Virus record (IMG/VR): IMGVR_UViG_3300028765_000021 | Coordinates: 1-46,710 of that record | Strand: one strand, 5' to 3' | DNA length: 46,710 bases | Source: a virus | Shown: positions 28,318 through 37,400 of the stretch, piece after piece | Numbering within the stretch: the stretch's first letter is position 1 | Layout: every line of letters begins with the position of its first letter | Position numbers and translations under genes: made by a program | The notes under the pieces: generated by a model | Databases searched by the model: none | Told to the model about the DNA's origin: nothing | What the model saw: only the letters and a program-made list of their open reading frames with translations

Positions 28318-29148
28318 TTAGCTTGCCACCTTGATATTGAATGTGCCAGTCAGCGGATTCGTAGACTGGTAAAGGAACATACTCACCACCACGCCATTGA
28401 CGTTTGTAAAGCTGACGGCGGTCGGTGTGTTGAACGCGAAAGGAAATCCAGTTCCGGTATCCACGAAAGTATGCGAACCGCCAATAAGCAGCAGATAGAC
28501 ATTTTGACCGGAGGGTGCGAAAGGTCCGAACACGGAGCCTACCGATTCAGATCCTAATTGGAGGGTCCCCAGTGCTGCGCTATTGCTGAGAATGGCCGTT
28601 GTGCCGGAAGCGGTGACTGTGGAGGTCGCGCCAGAAGCGCCCAATCCGCCGAAGATGCGTGGCTGCCACTGATAAGCCTGCGTTGCGGTCTGCGTAGACG
28701 TTCCAATGGCCGTCAGGGTGAACGTCGTTGTGGCGATAGCGTTATGTGAGAAGCTCCCGGTGATCGTTCCGCTGGCAAACGGACTTGTCAGGTTGGTAGG
28801 AGAACTAATTCCGTCCGTATTGGTGATCGCCGCGCTCGATGGAAGCGCCGAGTAGGTAGCGGAACAAGCCGGATTAACCACATGAAAACCCAGCTCCACA
28901 GTCCCGTTGCAGCCAGTAAAGCTGGTGATGGAGAACGGCGCGCTGGATGCACAATTGGCTGGACTCACGGACCACACTCCTGAATCTACGCGCGGACACC
29001 CGGTAAGCGCGTGGCTGTCGAGTCCCAAGCCGCCGTTGACTGGCTGCACTACGCCCTTGACCTGGGGCGCTGGGATGGTCGTATTGAGGTTCACCTGGGC
29101 GTGGGCGATGCCGCCAAGCAGTGCAATCAAGAGAAGCAGTTTCTTCAC
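28318..29148 (-). CDS. Secreted fibre-like protein, 276 residues
   Basis: GTG 29148 has a strong AGGAGG five bases before it. The first 18 residues are a textbook signal peptide: Met-Lys-Lys, seven hydrophobic residues, and Ala-His-Ala|Gln. The mature chain is Ser/Thr/Gly-rich and beta-like. It shares Ile-Pro-Ala-Pro-Gln and a Val-Asn-Gly-Gly-Leu-Gly element with the giant fibre gene that follows directly, so the two are related. It has four to five cysteines, which would form disulphides in the periplasm. Likely role: fibre base or receptor-binding accessory. Confidence 0.82.
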   Translation of the reverse strand: MKKLLLLIALLGGIAHAQVNLNTTIPAPQVKGVVQPVNGGLGLDSHALTGCPRVDSGVWSVSPANCASSAPFSITSFTGCNGTVELGFHVVNPACSATYSALPSSAAITNTDGISSPTNLTSPFASGTITGSFSHNAIATTTFTLTAIGTSTQTATQAYQWQPRIFGGLGASGATSTVTASGTTAILSNSAALGTLQLGSESVGSVFGPFAPSGQNVYLLLIGGSHTFVDTGTGFPFAFNTPTAVSFTNVNGVVVSMFLYQSTNPLTGTFNIKVAS

Positions 29149-29157
29149 GTCGGCCTC

Positions 29158-29484
29158 CTAAGCCAGCGAATACCAGATTGTGCCGACCAGCGTTCCACCA
29201 GTGGCCAGATTCCACACCAAAGACTGTCCGGGCAGGCATTCCATCCATGGGACGCCCGTCGCTGGCAATGCCAGATTCCCCGCTGCGCTGAAAATGATCT
29301 CACCCGGAATCGCAGTCGTGCCCGATTTTGGGATGATCGTTTCAGCCGCGCTCGAATGTAGCTCGATCTGCCAGACGCGGATGGAGCCGATGCCAGTTCC
29401 GAGTTGGCCGCCGGTGACCAGCGTATTGTCGCCCGCGGTGACGGCCGTTGTAATTGCCAAGCGAAGTAGATTGTCCTTTTGCAT
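29158..29484 (-). CDS. Small beta-rich structural protein
   Basis: ATG 29484 follows GGGAGG by four bases. The 108-residue product is beta-rich (Ser-Ile-Arg-Val-Trp-Gln-Ile-Glu-Leu, Leu-Val-Trp-Asn-Leu-Ala-Thr-Gly-Gly) and lacks charges in the middle, like phage cement or baseplate knob proteins that trimerise. It has no signal peptide, unlike the three genes downstream. It lies between the ejection proteins and the fibres. Confidence 0.7.
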   Translation of the reverse strand: MQKDNLLRLAITTAVTAGDNTLVTGGQLGTGIGSIRVWQIELHSSAAETIIPKSGTTAIPGEIIFSAAGNLALPATGVPWMECLPGQSLVWNLATGGTLVGTIWYSLA

Positions 29485-29493
29485 GGTGCCTCC

Positions 29494-29694
29494 CTAGAAT
29501 TGCCCGGTAAGTGCTTTCAGTGTAGCCGAAGTTGAGTTCTTTGCAGGTTTCTTCTGCGCGTTGACCCTCGCCGCTGCGCCCTGCACCGCTGCCAACATCC
29601 GGGGCGTGAACTGCTGAAGGCTTGGCGAGTTGAGTTGCGCGGAGAGCCGGGGGCGTGCGCCTGCGAGTTTTGGGGTGAATGGCTTGGTGATCAC
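29494..29694 (-). CDS. Small basic protein after the ejection proteins
   Basis: GTG 29694 overlaps the previous TGA (GTGA). The 66-residue product is Lys/Arg/Pro/Ala-rich (Phe-Thr-Pro-Lys-Leu-Ala-Gly-Ala-Arg-Pro-Arg) with a helix Met-Leu-Ala-Ala-Val-Gln-Gly-Ala. No family is recognised; it may be an internal virion protein or DNA-associated. Confidence 0.65.
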   Translation of the reverse strand: MITKPFTPKLAGARPRLSAQLNSPSLQQFTPRMLAAVQGAAARVNAQKKPAKNSTSATLKALTGQF

Positions 29695-31289
29695 TGCTGG
29701 CCTCTGGTAAGAGCAAGTATGCGCTGAATTTCAGGCGGCAGGGTAACTTGCGGGATCGCAACGCCACTCTGCGGAACATTCGCGGGAATCTGGGGAGCAT
29801 TTGCCGGCAGCACGGTAGGAGCGGATGGCGTCTGTGGCGTCGGGTCCGGCAAATCCGATAGGAATTTGCGAATCAGGTAGTTCGGCTGCGTGAGTGGCTT
29901 CTGGCCTAGTAGCTTCTCCGCGATCAACTGTCCAGCGCCAGCAACGGGTCCGGCCTTCAACGCGCGACCCCCTGTAACAACTTCCGCAGCTCGGGTAGCG
30001 ATATTCTTAGGCTCGTCCGCGATGGCCTGCTGAGCGGAGAGAGTCTGGCCGAGCTTGGCCGCGCCCTCCTGCTGATCGAGAAGCGCTGACTGTTGAGCCT
30101 TGATGGGACGGAAGTCAACGCCGCTGGCTTGCTGCATCTGATCGAAATAGGCGTTTCGGGCCGCATCCGCGGCTTGACGGATTCCAGCCTTTGTCGCGGT
30201 TCCTCGTGCTGCCGCAACGCCGTCCTGCTTGTATCCCGCAGCCGCTTCGTTGTTCAGCCATTGACGCAGATCATTCAAGCCGCCCAAGTCCTTCACGGTT
30301 CCGAGGCGCTGACTCATCTCCTGCAATGCCGCTGCATCTTCCGGCGCCACTCCGTCGAGGCTCTGCGGAAGAGCGGACCGCACCGCTGCTTGCGTGCTTG
30401 TCAAATCGGCAGGGACTCCGGCAAATTTTGCTAGGGTCGCGGCGTGCGGAGCTTCGAGAGCGGAATTCGCTTTCTGCAGAATGGCCTGAAATGCAGCGAT
30501 GTTGTTCGTCGTGCTGCCGGGCGCTGTCGCCCCGGTTGGGCCTGTCGCAGTCTTTCCAGCAACCAAGTTAGGGTTGTCCGCAGCCGCCTGCCGAATCGCG
30601 GAAAGCGTCGAGGTGGCATTGTCCTGCGGAATGAAGTTATCGCCCAAGCCGTTCATGCGGCCCAGTAAGCCGGTATGCGCGGCGAGTTGCGGCTGAGTGT
30701 AGTTCTGACCCGGAACAGTGGGAGCGGGCATCAGTTTATTGATTAGTGCCCCAGTTGCCTGTCCAATTCCTACATCCGTTCCCATTCCGACAAGTGCTGA
30801 CAATGCGCCGCGCTTGTGGGCGTCATTTTCAATCGACCTTGCCCAAGGTCCGGCAATCGGAATGGCATCTTCAAGGCTGCTGAGGCCGGTCGGCTGGTAG
30901 TTGCCTTGCGCGTCATAGGGGTCTGCCATATTCAGTCCGCGATTGCCAGCGGCAGATTGCGCACGACCCTGCAACACCGCCGAGACCGATGGCCTTATCA
31001 GCATCTTGTAAGCAGTTCCCGCTGGCCCAGCTAGCGCTTCCACCGGGTTCTGAGGCTCGACAAGTTCAGGCAGAGATTTGGCCGCGCTGGTGATGTGATC
31101 GATAGCCGTCTGGATGGGACCCATGATGGGATGGTCGCCTAGAAGGCGCTGCAATGCAGTTTGGGGAGCAGCAGGCGAGGGCGCGGCAGAGATGCGCTCT
31201 CCAGTCACGGGATCGATCTGCGGCGCAGATGGAGGCGGGGTAGCGATGCGCTCGCCGGTTTGGGGGTCGATTTGGACAGGGGTAGGCAT
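29691..31289 (-). CDS. Probable internal (ejection) virion protein, 532 residues
   Basis: ATG 31289 shares a base with the previous TAA (TAATG); six more codons upstream are open. The N-terminus carries two copies of Gln-Ile-Asp-Pro-X-Thr-Gly-Glu-Arg-Ile, and the middle is Ala/Gln-rich and helical with long amphipathic stretches. The C-terminus is Pro-rich and ends in a short helix. Size, composition and position after the tail genes fit podovirus ejection proteins that leave the capsid with the DNA. I cannot assign it to a named family. Confidence 0.7.
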   Translation of the reverse strand: MPTPVQIDPQTGERIATPPPSAPQIDPVTGERISAAPSPAAPQTALQRLLGDHPIMGPIQTAIDHITSAAKSLPELVEPQNPVEALAGPAGTAYKMLIRPSVSAVLQGRAQSAAGNRGLNMADPYDAQGNYQPTGLSSLEDAIPIAGPWARSIENDAHKRGALSALVGMGTDVGIGQATGALINKLMPAPTVPGQNYTQPQLAAHTGLLGRMNGLGDNFIPQDNATSTLSAIRQAAADNPNLVAGKTATGPTGATAPGSTTNNIAAFQAILQKANSALEAPHAATLAKFAGVPADLTSTQAAVRSALPQSLDGVAPEDAAALQEMSQRLGTVKDLGGLNDLRQWLNNEAAAGYKQDGVAAARGTATKAGIRQAADAARNAYFDQMQQASGVDFRPIKAQQSALLDQQEGAAKLGQTLSAQQAIADEPKNIATRAAEVVTGGRALKAGPVAGAGQLIAEKLLGQKPLTQPNYLIRKFLSDLPDPTPQTPSAPTVLPANAPQIPANVPQSGVAIPQVTLPPEIQRILALTRGQQ

Positions 31290-32824
31290 TAGGGCTTGAG
31301 CACCCATTTTGTGCCATCTGAGACAAGGCTGTCGCCCGCCGCGTTAGTTTTGGGTGTTCCCGCTGCTGGGAAGCCCGACTGAGGGGCCACATTCGGAGGC
31401 CCAGTCTTCCCTTGCGCGACATGACCTTGGAGGATGCCGATATTGTTCAAAGCCTTCTGCGTGAACGCGCGATCGTTCGCCACCAAATCCTGATTGAGTT
31501 GCAGCGAGTTGAGCGGCGCGGCCTGATTGGACATAATGCGGTTCATTAGCCCTTCAGTGCCGTTCATGTTGCCGCCATACTTCCGAGCCACGCCGCCAAA
31601 CTCGCGGGCCTGCATAATCCCAGCGGTCAACTGAGCGCCCTGCGGACTCAAAGCGCCCTCCTGCAAAGCGGATGTGAGCAGCGCCTGCATCGCGCCGGGA
31701 TTCTTGTCCACTTCGCTCAAGGTGTGCGCAATGGCGATGCGCTGGGCATTATCGTTCAGCACGGCTAGATTGGGTGCAATCTTGTTATCGAGAATGTCCT
31801 GGTACTGGAGCACGCCCGTTTTGTCTGACTGGATACCCTTTGCCTGAGTGAACGGGATGTGCGCGGCTCCGCCTTGCAGCGCATCGAGGCCCGAGATGGT
31901 AACCGGAGCGCCGTTGGCGTCGGTGGTGTCAAAGGTGCGGTATTTCGCCATCGCCTGAGCGCGCGCATCGGCATTGCGTGGGCCGGTAATCATGGCGGTA
32001 TCAGGTCCGAGAACTTTCGTCAGATCGGGATTGGTCGGGTCCCCTTTGTCGTAGGAAACGATTTGGCCGCCCACTGAACGCACCCCACGCCGGAGGTAGG
32101 AGCCGGGGCCGTACTGAATCTGCTTGCCTTGAAGCGCGGTCGCATTCTTTCCAGCCGCGATATCCTTGGCGTTCTGCAGGGCTTCCATCTTCTGCATGAT
32201 GGCGGTCGCGGCAGTCATGGGGAGCGTCGTCCCAGCGAATGCACCATACTTCGGATCGTTCGGAATGGCTGTGGGAGCCAGTTGCGATTGCAGTTGGTCG
32301 AGCTTCCCGCTGTACAAATCCTGCTGTGACTGCCTCAGTCCTTCCAGCGAATTCTGCTGTTGCTGCTGCAGCCCAATCTTGAGCGCGTTCTGCTGCTTTT
32401 CGTAATCGGTAGGGATGCCGAGCTTTTGGAGAGCACCCTGCGTTCCCGCGTAGGCCGCTCCGCCCAGTCCTGAGACAAGCTGCTGGAGAAATGACTTCAC
32501 TGGACCCGGCTTCGATGGCCCGACCACGTTAGCGGGTGCCGATGGCGGCAACTGCGGGGCAGATGGATCGGGCAGCGATGGAGTCGGCGGAGGCGGTCCC
32601 TGCTGAGGGATGATCTGCGACGCCAGCGACGGCATCCCCGGCATTGATGGAGTGGGAGGAGGTTGTTGCTGCGCTATCGGAGCATCAGCGGTAGGAGTCT
32701 GCGGCTGCGCGGATGCACTGGACCGCGCCGCCTGAACGAGCGCCAGTATCTTCGCCACTCGCGGGTCGGCGGCGGTGATCGGCTGCTGCTGCGAAAGATC
32801 AGGTGTTACCGCAGGTGTGCCCAT
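31289..32824 (-). CDS. Probable internal (ejection) virion protein, 511 residues
   Basis: The first 110 residues are Pro/Gln/Ser-rich and disordered (Pro-Pro-Thr-Pro-Ser repeats). A helical Gln-rich part follows (several consecutive Gln, about 170-180), then a globular Ala/Gly-rich domain, and a final segment ending Ser-Asp-Gly-Thr-Lys-Trp-Val-Leu-Lys-Pro. Such Gln-rich helical proteins are typical of DNA-ejection machinery. TAATG overlaps link it to both neighbours, so the three are translated together. Confidence 0.7.
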   Translation of the reverse strand: MGTPAVTPDLSQQQPITAADPRVAKILALVQAARSSASAQPQTPTADAPIAQQQPPPTPSMPGMPSLASQIIPQQGPPPPTPSLPDPSAPQLPPSAPANVVGPSKPGPVKSFLQQLVSGLGGAAYAGTQGALQKLGIPTDYEKQQNALKIGLQQQQQNSLEGLRQSQQDLYSGKLDQLQSQLAPTAIPNDPKYGAFAGTTLPMTAATAIMQKMEALQNAKDIAAGKNATALQGKQIQYGPGSYLRRGVRSVGGQIVSYDKGDPTNPDLTKVLGPDTAMITGPRNADARAQAMAKYRTFDTTDANGAPVTISGLDALQGGAAHIPFTQAKGIQSDKTGVLQYQDILDNKIAPNLAVLNDNAQRIAIAHTLSEVDKNPGAMQALLTSALQEGALSPQGAQLTAGIMQAREFGGVARKYGGNMNGTEGLMNRIMSNQAAPLNSLQLNQDLVANDRAFTQKALNNIGILQGHVAQGKTGPPNVAPQSGFPAAGTPKTNAAGDSLVSDGTKWVLKP

Positions 32825-33465
32825 TACCAGCCCCAGTTTCCAGAGCCAACTTTGCTCACTGCCGTTCCAAGATTACCGAATCCTTGAGCGCCAGCCGCGC
32901 CCGCAAATCCCGCCGTCGCGCCGCCGAGAGCTCCGCCCAGCGCCTTCCCGAATTGGCTCCCGAATGTGTTGCCCTGCGCCTGAGTCAGATCACCCAGCGC
33001 CGCGTTTGCGCCCTGTCCGTAAGTGCCGACATTCCCCGCATAGGTCTGCGCATTTCCGCTAAGTACCGATGCCGCATTGAACTTGTTTGCGAGTCCCTGC
33101 TGGGCATTGTTCAGTGTCACGGTGCGGAGCGAGTCAGCCAGATCGCCAGCCTTCGCCGCTTGCAGGTTGCCGTAGCCAGTCGCCGCCACGCCGGAACCCG
33201 GAGTGTTGCCGAGACCCTCACCCCGCGCTGCAAGTTGCGAATTCGCCTGCTGGGTGGCTCCGTTGTACTGGAGCGCATTCTGGTCGAGCGCCTGCGAGTT
33301 CAGCGCCGCCATCTGCTGAGGAGTAAAGCCTTGATTGCCGGTAAGATACGGGGAAAGCGCGGTGTTGTTCTGCTGGAGCAGGGAATTTTGCGACGCCTGC
33401 TGCTGCTGCTGAAGTTGATTCTGTGTCTGAAGTTGTGCCTTCTGATCCCCGGTAGGCTGGCTCAT
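32824..33465 (-). CDS. Gln/Ala/Gly-rich virion protein, candidate ejection protein
   Basis: From ATG 33465 (ATGA overlap with the GNAT-like gene) the product has 213 residues. It begins with a Gln-rich helix (five Gln in a row), continues with Asn/Ala-rich amphipathic stretches and ends with an Ala-Gly glycine-zipper-like segment (Ala-Leu-Gly-Gly-Ala-Leu-Gly-Gly-Ala, about 175-200) that could insert into a membrane. It is the first of three adjacent ejection-like proteins, as in P22-like phages (gp7, gp20, gp16), though homology is not shown. Confidence 0.7.
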   Translation of the reverse strand: MSQPTGDQKAQLQTQNQLQQQQQASQNSLLQQNNTALSPYLTGNQGFTPQQMAALNSQALDQNALQYNGATQQANSQLAARGEGLGNTPGSGVAATGYGNLQAAKAGDLADSLRTVTLNNAQQGLANKFNAASVLSGNAQTYAGNVGTYGQGANAALGDLTQAQGNTFGSQFGKALGGALGGATAGFAGAAGAQGFGNLGTAVSKVGSGNWGW

Positions 33466-33857
33466 CGAATCCTCAGTTTCAGTCCGTCTCCCCACGCGGT
33501 GAATCCATGACGCAAAGCAAAATCGCGGGTGTTCGGATCACTTGAAAATGCAATCACATCGGCCAATCCTTCAGCGTGAGCACGAGTGAAAGCCGCCGCG
33601 GTGAGCTGGTGCTGCGCCGAAGCAAGTTCCATTGGAGTCAAACTGCCGACTGGAACCAGTGATCCCAAGGTCATTGAGAGAAACTGGGGCTGATACATGA
33701 TAATCCGATTTTCGACTTCGGCGACCATAATTCTCGTGCAAGGCAAAGTAAACACGTCATTAGGGAACCCTTTTCCGCTAGAATCGACGGCCAGAACGAA
33801 GGCCGCTTTGTCTTCCTCGTCGTACATTCGGAGAGGACGCACCCAGACGTGCTTCAT
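33462..33857 (-). CDS. GNAT-like acyltransferase-fold protein in the tail block
   Basis: The 131-residue product looks like a short GNAT: Val-Leu-Ala-Val-Asp near 22, a central beta-strand region, Thr-Arg-Ala-His-Ala-Glu-Gly (helix), Val-Ile-Ala-Phe-Ser, and Phe-Ala-Leu-Arg-His-Gly-Phe near the end, the usual last motif. The pyrophosphate-binding Arg/Gln-X2-Gly-X-Gly/Ala loop is not evident, so it may be structural rather than catalytic. It is coupled by ATGA overlaps on both sides, deep within virion genes. Similar small GNAT-like genes occur in other podovirus tail regions. Confidence 0.65.
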   Translation of the reverse strand: MKHVWVRPLRMYDEEDKAAFVLAVDSSGKGFPNDVFTLPCTRIMVAEVENRIIMYQPQFLSMTLGSLVPVGSLTPMELASAQHQLTAAAFTRAHAEGLADVIAFSSDPNTRDFALRHGFTAWGDGLKLRIR

Positions 33858-34471
33858 ACGCTCTGCCCCGTATAGGTGCCAGTTCCGAGCCCCGAAGCGC
33901 CGACGTTCGCAGTGAAGAATATCAGCCCTTCCGTGATGCGCTCGTTGGTGGTAAGCCTTTGGGTTCGACTTGCAGCCGAGATAAGAAGCGGCGTTGCTGC
34001 CGGCGAGAACGCGAAGCCTGGGGCACCTGCATCGCCAGCAGCAAAGGATAGGCTCTGCGGCTGCGCGATGGCCACGAACGAGGAGAATCCATACTGCACC
34101 CCAGCCGTCAAGCCGCCAATGGTCATCGAGCCGGAGGTAATCGAGTAGTTTGACCCGTCAGCACGGCGGATTGCAAGTAGTTTAGAGCCGTTCGATCCAT
34201 CCCAGTGGATTGTGATCGCGCTTCCGGTGGATGTGAAGGCGAAATTTCCCTGCACCACGAATGCAAATGTGGAGCCGGTTGCAGTGATTCCGGTCGGGGC
34301 AATCGTGCCGGAGGTGGTTACAGCCCCTTTTGCTGGCACCGCAAGCGTCGAGTTTGAGAACGTCTGCCGTCCAGCGATTGAGGTAGGATAGCCAGCCTCA
34401 AGACGCGACAGACGCGCATCATCGGTGTTCGATAGCTTCGAGTTGTCGGGAAATGCCAGAAAATTATTCAT
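33854..34471 (-). CDS. Beta-rich structural protein
   Basis: ATG 34471 overlaps the stop of the large gene upstream (ATGA). The 205-residue product has an N-terminal Asn-Phe-Leu-Ala-Phe-Pro-Asp segment, a short helix, then about 150 Gly/Thr/Ser-rich residues with fibronectin-like strands (Ala-Ile-Thr-Ile-His-Trp-Asp, Leu-Thr-Ala-Gly-Val-Gln-Tyr-Gly). It fits a tail-tip or head-decoration protein; no family is named. Confidence 0.7.
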   Translation of the reverse strand: MNNFLAFPDNSKLSNTDDARLSRLEAGYPTSIAGRQTFSNSTLAVPAKGAVTTSGTIAPTGITATGSTFAFVVQGNFAFTSTGSAITIHWDGSNGSKLLAIRRADGSNYSITSGSMTIGGLTAGVQYGFSSFVAIAQPQSLSFAAGDAGAPGFAFSPAATPLLISAASRTQRLTTNERITEGLIFFTANVGASGLGTGTYTGQSV

Positions 34472-37400
34472 GTTCGCCAGGCCAAATCGAAACTGTACAT
34501 CACCCATCCATCCGCGGACTCTCCCCACTGAGATTGGAATGCAATGCGCCTGCCACTCGGTACCGCCTGGTCAACCATCCAGCGCTTCGGGATGATATAC
34601 CGCTTCTGGACTGTCTGGTCCTGATATTGCGGGTCGCAGATGTTCGCGGAAAGGTCAAAGAATTGGTCCTGAGTCGATTGGCCCGGATCGTCGTCCACGA
34701 TGCAGCCGAAGAATTGGGGGATGAGCGGAATGTATTCCTGTCCCTGCTGAACCGTCGAGACTTCCATGTCAAACTGAGACACTTTGCGCACTTCCGCTGC
34801 ATTTCGCGCCATTGTGCCGCGCCCCGGAACGATGGCCAGCAGATTTGACACCACCGTATCCCTATAGAGCGTCCCGTCATCGTCGAATAGGTCGGGGTCC
34901 AGATACATCACATGCCCGCCGTCGAAGGCTGCAATGAGTTCGATATTGCCCTCCGTCAATTCGCCCGATGTGATCGCGGTCATGCGTCCACCGAACAGCC
35001 AGGGCGTGTTCCACTGGTTCAGATCGAGGTTGTAGACATAGAGAATCGAGCGCACTGCATCGAGAACGTAAATCCAGTTGAACAGTTTGGACTTGTGGAA
35101 GCCGATGAATGCTTGCGAAAGCGTCAAGGAAGCCAAGTCGGGGCGGATGTTATCACCGAATTCGCCATCGGACGATGACCATCCCTGCTTCGATGTGTCA
35201 ATCCAGTAAACATTGTCGCCCACAGAGAGGATGTTTACTGGATACCGCGTCCCGCCGCCCTGCAACAGTTTCGACTTACGGAACGTAGCCAGAGAATCGC
35301 CGGAAACCTGCCAGAACTGCTCATCGAGCCCAATATCGACCCCATTTGACGTTACCGCCATGCCGCCAACCTGCGACGGCCAAGCATAATAATTGCCGTT
35401 GATGGCATCCGACATGCACTCGGCCGGTATTCCGTTCGTAATTTCCTCGTTCCCGGTAAACCATGTATTTGCGCCATTTTTTCCCCATATGCGGCCATTT
35501 GACCACACAAATCCATTTAGCGGCTGTGGAGGGTCATTCACATAGAGCGCGGGGCCTGTCTGAAAGCCGAGATCAATATCGAGGGTTGAATCGGTGTAGG
35601 ACGCATCGACATTAGGCAGAGAGGCCACAAGGCGCATGGCTTCTGGGTCCATATCGCCGCCGTCTGTCGTCCTGTAGAGGTTGATACCATTCACTTGAAG
35701 ATCGGCAGAGGAAAGCACGTTGGTCTGCACGGCGAGATCGGTGAAAATTCCCGTTGATACAGAGAGCGCCGACATCGAAGACTCGTGTCCGTAGATCGAA
35801 GTAAAGGTCTGCCCGTAGGCATATCCCGTTTGAGCAGTTATCCCATTAGAAGATGCCGTGACGGTGACGCCCGCGGGGGGGATTGAATAATACACGGTCA
35901 TTTGGACTGGGACACTTATGAACACTCTCGGCCCTACATTCACAGCAATGGAAACTCCGGCAGAGGGATTGTTCACAAGGGCAAGCAGATCAGAGGGACT
36001 CAACCCCCACATATCGGTAGGACTGCCCCATGTCTGGGTAGTTAGCGCTGGGGTGAATCCAGTCCCAGGAGTCTTGATAGTCCCCGCAGGAGCGCCGGAT
36101 TGATACAGCGCAATTTGCGTTACAGTGCCACCGCTTATGCCCTGTGACACCAGTTGAGCTGTGACCAAAATGCCATTGACGATTGCCGTAGCGGGAAGCG
36201 CCGTAAAACCAGAAAATAGAAGGTCGCTAAGTGCAGTGGTAGCCGGTTCGAAATGAGTTCTTACCTGAGTGCCAACATGCTCCCAATCGCCGGAAATCGT
36301 TAGATTGGTAGATGAACTTGTTTGGATTCCAATACCGACGCTGGCAAATGGCGTGAAGCTATAGGCGTATCCAACCTTCCCGGCCGGCGGGGATGGTTGT
36401 GTGGCGATGTTGAGCGCCGTGGAAGAAATAGTGAAGGTGGCAGATGCATGATTGGACACGCCAAGGCTATCGGTGACTTGAAAGGTCACTGGATATATAC
36501 CGGAAACTGAAGGCGTTCCTGTTACGTGGCCGAGCGCATCCATGAGCATCCCCGGAGGCAGGCTTCCCGCAACCACGATAAACGCATAGGGCGCTGTGCC
36601 TCCTGCGGGAGTTACGGCTCCCGAATAGGCAGTGCCGATGGTCCCTGTATTCGGGGCAGGAGGCGCGATGGCTAATGTCGGGTTGCCGATGAATACCGAG
36701 AATACTCGGGTGAGAGTCGTAGCTGCCGAGTCGGTTACCCTTATCGCGAAAGTGAAGTTCCCAGACGCGGTAGGCGTACCCGAAAGGATGCCTGTAACCG
36801 GATCGATAGTGAGGCCGGGAGGAATGGCGCCCGAAGCAACCACATAACCGTACGCGGGAGCTCCGCCCCAGGCCTGCATCGCTGAGCTAGAATAGGCGAT
36901 GCCCTTTTCCCCGAAGGCTATGGGGCCGGAAACCGACTGCCAGTCGAGCGTAGGTGCGGAAATTGCGAATGGCAGCGACTGCGAAACCGTGTCGCCTGCA
37001 AGATCGGTAGCCGTGAACGTGACTGTATAGTTTCCGGCAGTGATCGGAATTCCGACAAGCGATGTGCCGTTGAACGTTAGGCCCGGAGGCGGAGTTGGAC
37101 TAACGAGCGCCCGCGACGGACCCGTCACCGGGAAATCCAACCCCCAGAGCGATGCCCTATATCCATCGCTGATGAAGGTTCCGTCGAACTTGCGCATGTT
37201 CTGGCGTGTCGTCGCATTGCCGAAGAAGACGAAGTTGTTGGACGTGATGAAATCGAATGGCTGGGCACTCGTGGAAGTATTGTCAGTGTAGATTTTGACG
37301 AATGACTGGTCTACACCAACCTCATACTTCCAGACCTGATTGAGCGCGCCGGGAGTCGTTGACTCAACCGATACCATGACGAAGAATGACCCAGAAAACC

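Noticed and set aside
29342-29800. 152-codon leftward frame
   Set aside because: Overlaps three real genes in another frame; Arg/Ser-rich product without motifs.
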